From positions 14,149,641-14,213,640 of the forward strand of contig OZ026607.1 of assembly GCA_964020085.1 (NCBI GenBank): a DNA stretch of 64,000 nt, given 5' to 3'. The stretch comes from Micromussa lordhowensis (taxonomy: Eukaryota; Cnidaria; Anthozoa; Scleractinia; Lobophylliidae). How positions within the stretch are numbered: position 1 is the first letter of the stretch; every line of letters begins with the position of its first letter. A model generated the notes under the pieces. It was not told the DNA's origin, did not search any database, and saw only the letters and a program-made list of their open reading frames with translations. Shown one piece after another: positions 1 to 10,944 of this stretch. The position numbers and the translations under genes were made by a program.

Positions 1-1430
1 GCTTCATTTCATGTGGGGTGTTACTCTTAAATTCTATTTGACACCAATTGACAATATCCAGTATATTGCGGTCAGATGAAATTGTGTCCTATTCGTTAAG
101 GTAATACTGAATTCTACCAGCCTCAAATGGTAGTGCTTGTGCAACACTGCACTCATAAGCAGTGGAACCCACCTGAGACACTTGGTCTACTTCTGGGCTC
201 TTCCCTCCTCCTTTTTCTTCGGAGGATATGGACTGTCCCTCGGGCCGCTTTGCCATTTCTGTTGATGGGTCTGGAATCTCCATTCAGACCGTTGACCGTT
301 TTTTGAAACATGCGGTCGTCGGAAATCTTGGCCACTTGAACGATTCGGCCTCGTGTGGTTCCCATTTGGGTCTGTCAATTTATTGCCCACCTTATTAGTT
401 GTGATGATATCTTTGATTTTTTGGGAAAGGTCATCCCCAAGAAGGTTTTCCGTTAGTTCTATCTGCACTGAACAGATTTGCTGATATGACCCTTGAGGTC
501 TGGTTTAATGTGGTCGCGGCGTCGGTGATTAAGGTCACAGTTGCCATGTGTTATCAATGCAATTGCATCAAAAAGTGATTTTGTCGCTTCATTAAGCAAT
601 TTCTTTGATTGATCTTTTGACTCTAAGAACTTATCAGTGACTTCCACCAAGACCGTCGTTGCTTTCAGCAACGAAGTTTGGCTTTTTTGGAGTTTAACAT
701 CTAGACTCCGAGTTGCAGGGCTGATCTTTACCCAGATCTCTGGGTTTACTTCCGTTCCCACTAGTTTCTCACAATTCTTGGGTCTGGAATACTGCGTTAG
801 CTTCTCTTTCAACTGGTCATCAGAAAGCTTTGATCGTGCCATTTTGTTTACAATGGCGGCCAGCTTTTCATTTACCGGAGGTCCCACTTCTCCACCAGAT
901 CGTACTCCTGAACAATTGCTCCGAGAATTTCGTTTTCCAGGGAAGTGGATTACCGAATAAGCGAGTTAATATCTCCCTAAACATCGCTCACATGACCTGA
1001 GTCGCTCAAAGTATCACCGCTCACGAGGGATCGCTTTGCTTGGATTTTCTTTATCTCCTCAGTGTCAAACATGTCGTCACTATCTGAGATTACTGGCCTT
1101 TTCCTACTCGTTTGAGATTTCTCTTCAAGTAAAATATTTGTAAGCTGCTTGAAACCAGCTTTCATTGTTGCTACTAATGTGTCTGGTAAAGAAGAATTCG
1201 CTGAGTCGGCAGTTGCTGATGTCGCCTCAGATACAATTTTGGCGCCAATTATAGAGTCCGCCTTTTCGCTGGAGCATGTACTCGCCCTATCCTTCTCGTC
1301 TTGCCTGCCTTTTTGTTTTCGCTTGGTTTTAGGCTTTTCAGTCACCTTGCTGCTATTAGGCCTGGTGACTTTTTGTGTTTCATTCACTTCAAGACTGGGT
1401 ATTTTCCCCTTTTTTGCTGACAATTTCTGA
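1..1430 (-). pseudogene. DIRS-like retrotransposon: gag-like ORF1 and first residues of reverse transcriptase
   Basis: This is the broken gag-like ORF1 of a DIRS-type (tyrosine-recombinase) retrotransposon, running leftward off the window edge. It is spread over three frames in the right order: a Lys/Ser-rich N-terminus (977-1423), the core (459-887, with VGTEVNPEIWVKI and ALITHGNCDLNHRRRD), and the C-terminal part (187-468, with ENLLGDDLSQKIKDI). After a stop at 89-91 the frame goes on with ISSDRNILDIVNWCQIEF, which fits the start of DIRS reverse transcriptases. At least two frameshifts and that stop make this copy dead. The rest of the polymerase and the recombinase would lie left of base 1. 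The match rests on recognised cnidarian DIRS ORF1 text, not on a search. Confidence 0.75.
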
Positions 1431-2649
1431 CTCTAGGGACACGGCTTCAGGTTTTCCCGTCATGTCTCCTTAATCTGCAAACACTGTACCGCCGCTTGTG
1501 GTTTTTGGTGATTTCACTAATATCGACCACGCTTAAATAAAAGCTTTCGATAAGTGTTCCTCTCTTACGGTATAGCTTTTGTTGTCGCAATCTTCTCCTC
1601 AATTTCTAACACAGACAGGGAGGTGAAATAACACCTCTGAACGCATTGAGCTGAGCTCGCAGGTCGCGACATCTCACGTGATCCCTGAATGACGTAACGG
1701 TGAGATAGAATTTATGTGGAGTCGCATAGCGTCTTGATTCTTGTAGGGTCAGCGCTTGTTAAATACTTGCAGCGTCTCGCTCAAATAATCTGTTTCCATG
1801 CTTATAGCACGAGAAAGTAGCTCTGTGTATTAGACAAATGTGCTATAAAACGTTCCATAAGAACAACCTGCGTCAAACATTATGCCTTATCTAGAAGGAG
1901 GTAACTACAATGTTCTTATTGTGGGACCACATACACATCCACGTGCTGGCAAATTTTGCCATTTCACCATTTTTGTCGAATTAATACGCATTCCTCGGCC
2001 TTGCTGACTACAAGATGATAAGGAAGGCAAAGGAAATGAAAATGATTGCTACCTCTGTACTATTTGAATAGTTCATCCTCCACAATGGCAGTTACTTCTA
2101 CTGTTATGCCACTTTTTTCGGTGATCGATAATCTTTTTCAACAAAGGGGAATGATGGACAAGAATGTACATTTACATGTTATGTTTTTGTCCTTTTCTTT
2201 ACTGCAAGTAAAGAAAGTGAGAACTGTATCCCACCGATGAATTCAGGCTATCGGGCTCTTCCAACACAGAAAAAAAAAATTGTAAAATAGTCAGACTTAT
2301 ATAATGATTCTTGAAACCAAAGATGATATATGAAAACGCGGTGGTATTTCTAATTTCGGTGGAAATAATTTAGCTTCACGATTTAAAACATTAAATACGA
2401 TACAAATAAAAGAGCTTCGCTTCTTCCCCACTATACTATGTCACCACAATAAGAAAGCAGCATTACTTTATGACTGCTACTTCTCTCTACTGTTCAAAAT
2501 TCACAATTTGAGGTTCTTCACAATAAAGGGCCTAGACGATTAACAATAAGTGGTTAGGGTTTCACCTCTCCATTAGGGGTTGAAGTAGAGTGGTTACAGA
2601 CATATTTTCTCAAATGGATTAATTCCCAAACTATTTTCTTGAACCTTAA
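1431..2649. other. AT-rich stretch without a recognised gene
   Basis: I see no coding region that I can support here. The open frame at 2046-2240 is short and of low complexity. The part next to 1430 may be the 5' leader or terminal repeat of the DIRS-like element, but I could not find its left-hand partner because the element leaves the window. Confidence 0.4.
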
Positions 2650-3278
2650 GGAGGCTCGAAAGGGTTTTTAGGTGCACGCGCGCGCGCAATCTACACACGC
2701 CATAACTAAGATGCACGCGTCAGCTGAATCAGTATTAAAATCAGTACACCGGAAGTAAATGATGCGTAAAATCGCGCGAACCGGAAATAAAACCTGCGAA
2801 AAACATTTGTATTTAGGTCGAAAGTTTGCTCGGTGACCTATCTTGATTTTTTGCATGCACGCTTCATTCACGATGGCACTTCAAATATAAAAGTTTCAGG
2901 GAAATTTATCTAGTAAAAATTTTCTGCAAGCCATAAAGCGCGTTTTTTAAAGATATATTAAATTCCACTAGATAATTTTTTTTCATACTGCCTGAAAAGG
3001 TAAATAATTTAGGGAGCTTTTCAACAAAGAAATAAAAAAGGTAGGTCACCGAATTAGTTTTTCAGATATTTTACAAAAACTGACATTTAGAGGGCCTTTT
3101 TGTGGACCTGGGGCGTTGCCATGGTAACTGATATGACGTCATAAGCACCTTTATAATATAGTACAACTATAGAGGTCCAAGGAGACATATAGTTTGCCTA
3201 CACCATTAAATATCCTTCTTTGTAATCTTTAATCGTTTAGCAAACACTACATCAACAAAAATACCCTTTCGAGCCTCC
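2650..3278. mobile_element. Non-autonomous TTAA-flanked TIR element, 629 bp (TTAA element 1)
   Basis: The left end GGAGGCTCGAAAGGGT (2650-2665) is repeated perfectly in inverse orientation at the right end (3263-3278). The match then continues loosely through a T-rich run. Both ends are flanked by TTAA (2646-2649 and 3279-3282), a target duplication typical of the piggyBac and Kolobok superfamilies. An alternating GC tract (GCGCGCGCGC) sits just inside the left end. There is no transposase frame, so it needs another element to move. Ends that start with GG rather than CCC argue against classical piggyBac. It shares its terminal pattern with the element at 50988-51819. Confidence 0.85.
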
Positions 3279-3488
3279 TTAACATGAATGTGCATAGTGG
3301 AAAACGCTTATCTCATCCAGATCGGAATTGTTATAATCTTTTCTAATGGCTTTAAATATTAATGTCGAATTCCAAATCGTGTTGTACGTGTCTTGCTGTA
3401 TTACGCAGAATCTTGCGAATTAAAGGCTTTGGATTAAGGTTTTTACATGTCTCGGGACTGTGGACCAGTGAGGAAGTCTGACGGTTCA

Positions 3489-5212
3489 AGGTTTGATCGC
3501 CGGAAGTGTTTCCATCGTACTTCGTTGGCTAGTCAATAGAATCCTATGTTAATGCCCGTTATGGTGTTTTCACTTACGCCAGGAGGGAGGCTGAACTTGG
3601 TGCCTTTCACTTGGAGAGCGATTTCCTGGGCGTTTCCTGGCCTAATCAGATTGGCTACGTTTGTGATGATGTTGTCTGAGGAGCTTGTGTTGTCTGAGGA
3701 GCTCAGTGCTGTTCGAGTAAGTGTTCTCATGGTCGGTAGCTGTATTTGTTTGTGCTAGTGTATGCCAAGTATCTCTGGGAGGGTATTTTAAATGCTACGT
3801 CAGATGTGAAGTCCGATGTTATCCTTCCACCAGGTTGTTTTCGTTCGTGTTGTTTAATAGCGATGATTCTCCAAAGTGCCCTTTTAATTTAGTTTGGGAC
3901 GAAACGTTCTGTTCTCTGTTTGGATTTTTTTCAGTAATGGATTTGATTCCAAAATCACACGGTAGTTTAAATTTTCGATTGCCTTTGGGAAGTCATTGAG
4001 TGTTGAGCATTGGCAGAGGAAAGAGAGCAAATGTGCACTGCTGCGTAAAATTTTCTTAAGACGCACAGATTCGGCTCGCGGCCCAAGCCTGTTTTCAATA
4101 GTCATTAAATGTTGTCCTTTAGTACCATTTTAAATCATAAAACTGGCAAAAGTTCCAATGAGGATTTAAACTACTGAAAAATTGTCTTTTAAAAATCCAA
4201 GCTTTCGCCGATCGATGACATCATCACAGATGCCAAAAATAATATGCGTAAAGCTTATTTAAAAATTTAAACTAGAAACGTGCGTCAAAAGCGAAATAAT
4301 GCAGGGAGTTTAAAGATTTAAAAAATGAAGACTGTTAAGAAAACAAGGCGAAACTCGCGCTAAGAGGATGTAGTCCTTTCTCTTGTATAGCCAACATGGA
4401 ATTGAACGTTTGGTTTCAGGTAAATTTGGCTGGCTTGGAAATACATGCGAAAGCGCCTTAGCCTTTGAATTGATATGTTTAACATAAGTATAGAAAAATT
4501 TTAATGTTTACCAATCTTGAGCCCGCTATCATTTCATTGAGCTAAACACTGTCCAAAACAATGCAAACCTTTAAACTGAATTTAAACAGTCTTAAGCTCT
4601 TCCTTACTCGGAGGGCTAGCCGTTTCCATCTCCTTTTATCGCGAATATATAGAAAGTGAATTTTAAAGATTCTACCATACGCAGCTTGATATTCATCTCT
4701 GTCTGGTTTCCGGGATAGAACTGGGGTTAATCTGAAATCTGTAAATCGATTAATCTAAAGGAAAACCTTTTGTACTGTACAACACTTACTATGATGGGAG
4801 AAGTTAAGTGAGATATTAATCTCATACAGCTGTTGCTGATCTCGGTCTGCTGTCTTCCAAATCACCAGAGTGAATGGACCTCATACAGTTCTCAGAGGTA
4901 CCTGAATGTGACAGTGAAAATAAACTTGACAATTCAACTTACCAATTCATGTATCCATGTAGTTCTTTGCCAGTCGTGGAGTTTGGATTCTTGACAGCCT
5001 GTTTCAGGGCCCTTCACCCGGAAAAGTGATCGGGTATTACTCTGCGAAGCACGTTTAACGCCTCCTTTAGAGGCGTCTGCCTTTTGCGCTCTATTTCTTG
5101 ATTCCTTTCTCGACCTTTGAAATGCAGAAGGTTCATAGTTTGCTCGGTCTCTTGTGAAAATTACTCCAAGCTTTCTCTCTGTAGCAGTGTACTTATTAAA
5201 CGCTTTTATTAA
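3489..5212 (-). repeat. Tandem triplication, unit 1
   Basis: First of three head-to-tail copies of one segment of about 1.7 kb. The copies line up along their length: 3489-3760 with 5213-5450 and 7881-8130, 3990-4600 with 6655-7270 and 8490-9110, and 4600-5212 with 7260-7880 and 9100-9700. I read the contents on the minus strand, where each unit carries an unrecognised exon-like frame followed by the 5' part of a GFP-like gene. The 3760-3990 part is shared with unit 3 but is replaced by other DNA in unit 2. Confidence 0.9.
4607..4901 (-). pseudogene. GFP-like fluorescent protein, 5' fragment (unit 1)
   Basis: This is the 5' part of a coral GFP-like gene. A leader exon starts after CACATTCAG at 4901 and resembles the leaders at 42.7 and 45.2 kb. 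It ends at CATCATA|GTAAGT (4790), where the start codon ATG has become ATA. The next exon remnant (4607-4709) reads MNIKLRMV then, in the same frame, FAIKGDGNG, a stop (TAG at 4616-4618) and PSE. This corresponds to the KLRMEG and GDGNGKP stretches of the first beta strands. The acceptor and first codons of that exon are missing and the donor is degraded (GAG|TAAG). No later exons with the chromophore are visible in the unit. It cannot make a fluorescent protein. Confidence 0.7.
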
Positions 5213-5239
5213 AGGTTTGATCCCCGGAAGTGCTTCCAT
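4943..5239 (-). CDS. Unrecognised exon-like frame upstream of GFP fragment (unit 1)
   Basis: A basic frame of about 99 residues starting MEALPGIKPLIKAF. It ends in a good splice donor, TTG|GTAAGT, 42 bases before the acceptor of the GFP-like leader exon. A paralogue at 7611-7907 keeps the frame open with about 20 substitutions, and unit 3 keeps part of the sequence but not the donor. I do not recognise the family and see no signal peptide or membrane segment. It may be an upstream exon spliced to the GFP leader, or the last piece of a neighbouring gene. Openness in two diverged copies is modest support for past coding. Confidence 0.35.
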
Positions 5240-5454
5240 CGTACTTGCATTGGTTGGCTAGTCGCTAGAATCAAATGTTAATGCCCGTGGTCTTGATTTC
5301 GCTTACGCCACGAGGGAGGCTGAACTTGGTGCCTTTGAATTGGAGAGCGATTTCCTGGCCTAATCAGATTGGCTACGTTTGTGATGATGTCGTCTGAGGA
5401 GCTTGTGTTGTCCGAGGAGCTCAGTGCTGTTCGAGTAAGTGTTCTCATGGTCCG

Positions 5455-6640
5455 TACACTGTAAATCGAAAAGATCTCTTTTAGACCCATGGGGCCGTTT
5501 CGGTGAGTAAAATACAGTACTATTTTTGGGTCTAATTTAGCCCATGTGAAATAGAGTTCTTTTGGCCCCAATAACCAGGGCTGAAATAGCCCTGTATAGG
5601 GTAGTCGAAACAAAGACACGAAAGAGCTGTTTTGGAAAAATGGGGGGTAGTTTTGGTTTTTGAGGGGGTTGAAATGGTGCGTTTGGATGGTTACATTAGC
5701 CCTTCTCGAGCCATTTTACGCCTTCAGAAAGGAAGAAATTGGCACATATTTTGTGGCCAATTTAGCCCAATTTATTTTCAAAACAATTTACTATAAATGA
5801 CTAAATTAGCGCCTTAACTCTTTGAAATAGCCCTCTTACAAGGACTAAAATAGATATTAGCATTGTTAAAAATGGCCCTATTTGAGCCATTTTAAATCTG
5901 TATAAAGGGGAAACAATGGCCACAATGGATGACTGATTTAGCCCCTAAAATACGAAATCGACTACACTTGTCAGGGCTGAATCACCACCAATGTTGTAAA
6001 ATCAACTACCACTTACCCTAGAATGGTTCAAATTTTGTGGTTGATTTATACTTATCATAACACCCTAAGAATCACAACAGGCATTGATGATAAATATATA
6101 CACAGGAGACTGGTTTTGTGAACAAAATACAAATATTTTATTCTCACACTAACAAAATGACTGGGTAAAACAGCTGTCAAAAAGCTATATATTCATTGCC
6201 AGCATGCCGTACGTTTCTTTGCAAAAATTGCAATTTTATATATGCTAGAGTTTGAATCGAACCTTTATGAAACTTGCTTGATAGATTATATCAATCTCGT
6301 TAAATTCAGTAACATACAATCGTGATTACAAATCAGAAAAGAGGGTGTTGACACTCACCAAAGTGTGGCCTCTGCCAGTGCCCTTTAATGCCTACTACTC
6401 TAAGGAAGACAATAATGGCTTTGCTGTCTTTATCATATATACCATGTTAAAGGGGAAGTATCATGGGGATTTTGATCTAACTAGGTCATAATTGTGCTAT
6501 AATAGCTTTACTTAGTAACAAAATGCTACCAGAACACCAAGAGAGTGAAATCAACTGAAAAAGTAACAAAGCATGATTTGTTACAGCAAATTAATAGGGG
6601 AAAATTGTGAAATTCTTGAAAAACACTAGCCTACGATTTT
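5455..6640. other. Foreign insert in unit 2 with recurring TAGCCC motif
   Basis: About 1.2 kb that is absent from units 1 and 3. The first 500 bases repeat the words TTTAGCCC and AAATAGCCC in diverged context (for example near 5530, 5585, 5697, 5760, 5828 and 5940). The rest is AT-rich without a coding frame. I found no clear inverted ends or target duplication, so the origin is open: it may be an old non-autonomous transposon or sequence captured during unequal exchange. Confidence 0.5.
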
Positions 6641-7274
6641 TCAAGTCTTTGGGAAGACATTGAGTGTTGAGCATTGGCGGAGGAAAGAGAGCCAATGTCT
6701 CGTTGCTACGTAAAATTTTCTTAAGGCGCACAGATTCGGCTCGCGGCCCAAGCCGGTTTTCAATAGTCATTAAATGTTGTCCTTTAGTAGCATTTTAAAT
6801 AACACTGGCAAAACTTCAGATGAGGATTTAAACTACTGTAAAATTGTCTTTTAAAAATCCAAACTTTCGCCGATCGATGGCATTATCAGAGATGCCAAAA
6901 ATAATATGCATAAAGCTTATTTACAAATTCAATTAGAAAATTGCGTTAAAAGCGAAATAATGCAGGGAAATAAAAGATTTATAAAAAATGGAGACTGTTA
7001 AGAAACAAGGCGAAACTTGCGCTAAGAGGGTGTCTTCCTTAACCTGGTATAGCCAACATGGAATTGAATGATAACGTTTGATTTCAGGTAAATTTGCCTG
7101 GCTTGGAAATACATGCGAAAGCGCCTTAGCCTATGAATTGATATGTTTAACAGAAGTAAAGAAAACTTTTAATGTTTACCAATCTTGAGCTCGCTATCAT
7201 TTCATTGAGCTAAACACTGTCCAAAACAATGCAAACCATTAAACTGAATTTAAACAGTCTTAAGCTCTTCCTTA

Positions 7275-7569
7275 CTCGGAGGGCTAGCCGTTTCCATCTC
7301 CTTTTATCGCGAATATATAGAAAGTGAATTTTAAAGATTCTACCATACGCAGCTTGATATTCATCTCTGTCTGGTTTCCGGGATAGAACTGGGGTTAATC
7401 TGAAATCTGTAAATCGATTAATCTAAAGGAAAACCTTTTGTACTGTACAACACTTACTATGATGGGAGAAGTTAAGTGAGATATTAATCTCATACAGCTG
7501 TTGCTGATCTCGGTCTGCTGTCTTCCAAATCACCAGAGTGAATGGACCTCATACAGTTCTCAGAGGTAC
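7275..7569 (-). pseudogene. GFP-like fluorescent protein, 5' fragment (unit 2)
   Basis: Tandem copy of the fragment at 4607-4901, with the same leader exon, the same ATA in place of the start codon and the same in-frame stop after GDGNG. The degraded donor is also shared. Because the lesions are identical, the gene was already dead when it was duplicated, or the copies have been homogenised since. Confidence 0.7.
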
Positions 7570-7610
7570 CTGAATGTGACAGTGAAAATAAACTTGACAA
7601 TTCAACGTAC

Positions 7611-7907
7611 CAATTCATGTATCCATGTAGTTCTTTGCCAGTCGTGGAGTTTGGATTCTTGACAGCCTGTTTCAGGGCCCTTCACCCGGAAAAGTGATCG
7701 GGTATTACTCTTCGAAGCACGTTTAACGCCCCCTTCAGAGGCGTCTGCCTTTTGCACTCTATTTCTCGATTCCTTTCTCGACCTTTGAAATGCAGAAAGT
7801 TCATAGTTTGCTCGGTCTCTTGTTAAAATTACTCCACGCTTTCTCTCTCTAGCAGGGCACTTATGAAACGCTTTTATTAAAGGTTTGATGCCCGGTATTG
7901 TTTCCAT
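7611..7907 (-). CDS. Unrecognised exon-like frame upstream of GFP fragment (unit 2)
   Basis: Paralogue of the frame at 4943-5239, starting METIPGIKPLIKAF and sharing the C-terminal GPETGCQESKLHDW text. The donor is TTG|GTACGT, still plausible. Its neighbours are the same as in unit 1. No function can be assigned. Confidence 0.35.
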
Positions 7908-8032
7908 CGTACTTCGTTGGCTGGTCGATAGAATCCTATGATAATGCCCGTCATCGTGTTTTCGCTTACGCCAGGAGGGAGGCTGAACTTGGGGCCTTTG
8001 AATCGGAGAGCCTTTCCTGGGGGCTTCCTGGC

Positions 8033-8598
8033 CTAATCAGATTGGCTACGTTTGTGATGATGTCGTCTGAGGAGCTTGTGTTGTCCGAGGAGCTCAGTGC
8101 TGTTCGAGTAAGTGTTCTCATGGCTGGTAGCTGTATTTGTTTGGTCGGACAAGATATTTGAACAATTGCTTTCCGAAATGTTCGCGCTGCTGAGGTTCTT
8201 GACGTTTTCTACCAGCGTTAGGAATTTTCTGTTGTGTAGAGTGCTTGTGCTAGTGTATGCCAAGTATCTCTGAGAGGATATTTTAAATGCTACGTTAGAT
8301 GTGAAGTCCGATGTTATCCTTTCATCAGGTTGTTTTCGGTCGTGCTGTTTAATAGCGATGTTTTCTCCAAAGTGCCCTTTTGATTTCGTTTGGGATGAAA
8401 CGTTCTGTTCTCTGTTTGGATTTTTTTTTCAGTAATGGATTTGATTTCAAAATCACACGGTAGTTTGAAGTTTTCGATTGTCTTTGGGAAGACATTGAGT
8501 GTTGAGCATTGGCGGAGGAAAGAGAGCCAATGTCTCGTTGCTACGTTAAATTTTCTTAAGGCGCACAGATTCGGCTCGCGGCCTAAGCCTGTTTTCAA
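8033..8598 (-). pseudogene. Unrecognised Ser/Thr-rich coding-like segment at unit 3 start (copies in units 1 and 2)
   Basis: Two adjoining frames (8314-8598 and 8033-8263) are rich in Ser, Asn and Thr. The unit 1 homologue (3533-3730 and 3884-4105) includes SSSDNIITNVANLIRPGN and FSLPPGVSENTITGI. The mix of N-glycosylation-type sites and short hydrophobic strands resembles extracellular modules such as GAIN-like stalks, but the match is too weak to name. Frames shift between copies, so this is not a working exon. The unit 2 equivalent is partly replaced by the insert at 5455-6640. Confidence 0.25.
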
Positions 8599-9109
8599 TA
8601 GTCATTAAATGGTGTCCTTTAGTACCATTTTAAATAACACTGGCAAAACTTCAGATGAGAATTTAAACTACTGTAAAATTGTCTTTTAAAAATCCAAACT
8701 TTCGCCGATCGATGGCATTATCAGAGATGCCAAAAATAATATGCATAAAGCTAATTTACAAATTCAATTAGAAACGTGCGTTAAAAGCGAAATAATGCAG
8801 GGAAATAAAAGATTTATAGAAAATGGAGACTGTTAAGAAACAAGGCGAAACTTGCGCTAAGAGGGTGTCTTCCTTAACCTGGTATAGCCAACATTGAATT
8901 GAATGATAACGTTTGATTTCAGGTAAATTTGCCTGGCTTGGAAATACATGCGAAAGCGCCTTAGCCTATGAATTGATATGTTTAACAGAAGTAAAGAAAA
9001 CTTTTAATGTTTACCAATCTTGAGCTCGCTATCATTTCATTGAGCTAAACACTGTCCAAAACAATGCAAACCATTAAACTGAATTTAAACAGTCTTAAGC
9101 TCTTCCTTA

Positions 9110-9409
9110 CTCGGCGGGCTAGCCGTTTCCATCTCCTTTTATCGCGAATATATAGAAAGTGAATTTTAAAGATTCTACCATACGCAGCTTGATATTCATC
9201 TCTGTCTGGTTTCCGGGATAGAACTGGGGTTAATCTGAAATCTGTAAATCGATTAAGCTAAAGGAAAACCTTTGTATTGTTCAACACTTACCATGATGGG
9301 ATCCGGAGACGTTAAGTGAGATATTAATCTCATACAGCTGTTGCTGTTCTTGATCTGCTCTCTTCTAAATCACCAGGGTGAATGGACGTCACACAGTTCT
9401 CAGAGGTGC
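9110..9409 (-). pseudogene. GFP-like fluorescent protein, 5' fragment (unit 3)
   Basis: Third tandem copy of the fragment. Here exon 1 still reads ATG|GTAAGT (ATG at 9292-9294), as in the GFP-like copies at 42.8, 45.2 and 57.0 kb. Exon 2 carries the same TAG after GDGNG as units 1 and 2, so this copy is also non-functional. Downstream exons are absent from the unit. Confidence 0.7.
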
Positions 9410-9700
9410 CTGAATGTCACAGTGAAAATCAACTCGACAATTCAATTTATCAATTCATGTATCGATGTACTTCCATGGTAGTCTTGAAGTTTGGATTCTT
9501 AACAGCCTGTTTCAGGGCTCTTCACTCGGAAAAGTGATCGGGTATTACTCTGCGAAGCACGTTAACGCCCCCTTCAGAGGCGTCTGCCTTTTGCACTCTA
9601 TATCTCGATTTCTTTATCGACCTTTGAAATGCAGAAAGTTCATAGTTTACTCGGTCTCTTGTTAAAATTACTCCACGCTTTATCTTTGTAGCAGTGGACT

Positions 9701-10944
9701 GTTCAACGATAATATCACAAAAAAAAATGACTACGATAAAATATTTACCTCGCCAAAATTTTGAAGTTTAATTAAACCCAGGCAGGGCATTTGAAAGTGG
9801 CTATGTTGGCATTAAAATCAAATAATAAATCAGTAAATATCCGTTCTTTTTGTCTTCAAAACAATAGCTGATTGCAGCAATCAAATATAAACATTTTATT
9901 ACATTTCATTTGATGAAACTTTATATTTGTTAAAACATTATTAAAGAAACTGTTCACTAGCCTACACAAATATAACGCCATAGTCCATCCTTTGAAAGGT
10001 GTTGAATCTTCGTGCAATGCAGAAATGTTTTCGGTGGGTCAAATCAAAACAACAACACGTTTTCAGTTTACAGTCTCTCGATGGTTTTCTCAGGATTTTA
10101 AAATCCATAAACTTTTATCAATTTAAAAATATCCCTCATTTGATGGTTCACTTACAGAACAGTCCAGTCAGCAGATGAGTCACTGTCTATTCCATCCCAG
10201 TCTGAGGTATTTTCAGATGGGCTGTCAAATATATCCCATTTTCGCTCAAACATTTGATGTTGAAGGGAAACAATTTGTTTTGCAACCTCTAAAACCATAT
10301 CCCAATTCCGTGATACGAGAATCGAATTAACCAGATATTTCTAACTCAATGACGTTTGGCGTCAAAGAGGATCAGGACTTTACCACTGCGGATTAGCAGA
10401 AAAGCCGGCTTCTCCCTTTGCATATTGTCTGTCTTATGCTCTTTATAGTTGTAACATAGGAACTGCCGTGGTGAGTGTTTTATAAAGAAACAATAAGCTA
10501 TTACTAGGAGATTGTATGTCCAGCTTGAACTGGGTATAGGTTTAAAATATTGCGCTTTTCAATAACACAAGGGCTGGAAATTTAAAATTCAAGCAACGGC
10601 TTCGCATTTCACTGCCGCCAATCATGATAGGCTACGAAAAAGGAACCTTCTTTTTTGTGTCAAAAGATCGGAAAAAAATTGTTTGCGGGAAGGTTTTGTT
10701 GGAAAAAATGTTTCCAAAGGTGCATTAAAAAACGTTTGCATTATAAAACTTTTTATAATCCCCTCCAGGGAAAATAATGGTCCGTCCCTCACCATTTGGT
10801 TCCATTTTTAAGGACTTTCCAAGGCTCTTAAACATGGGAATGCCTGGCTGAAACGAAAAGGTCACCGGTTCATCTCCTTTACAAGCCATGTTGCTTGGTC
10901 GCTTTTTAGTCTCAAATTGTCTTTATATAAAAATAACTTTCAAT
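9701..10944. other. AT-rich stretch, one short exon-like frame
   Basis: Apart from the minus-strand frame at 10155-10335 described separately, I see no gene or repeat here that I can name. The DNA is AT-rich with several T and A runs. Confidence 0.4.
10155..10335 (-). CDS. Short acidic exon-like frame, unrecognised
   Basis: A frame of about 60 codons ends in NTSDWDGIDSDSSADWTVL just before a possible donor, T|GTAAGTG. The alternating Trp/Asp text is unlike random AT-rich sequence. No start codon context or partner exon was found and I do not recognise the family. It could be an exon of the Polinton-related material to its right or an unrelated gene piece. Confidence 0.25.

Larger units (their letters stand above)
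5213..7880 (-). repeat. Tandem triplication, unit 2 (with foreign insert)
   Basis: Second copy of the repeated segment, longer than the others because about 1.2 kb of unrelated DNA (about 5455-6640) replaces the part that corresponds to 3740-3990 in unit 1. Outside that block it follows units 1 and 3 closely. Units 1 and 2 share an ATG-to-ATA change in GFP exon 1 that unit 3 lacks, so they are probably the younger duplication pair. Confidence 0.9.
7881..9700 (-). repeat. Tandem triplication, unit 3
   Basis: Third copy of the segment. It ends near 9700, where the similarity to the other units stops within the GTAGCAGTG text. It keeps the ATG|GTAAGT of the GFP-like first exon (9292-9294 with the donor at 9290-9291), which units 1 and 2 have lost. 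Its copy of the exon-like frame is the most broken: the donor that is GGTAAG in unit 1 reads GATAAA here. Confidence 0.9.
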
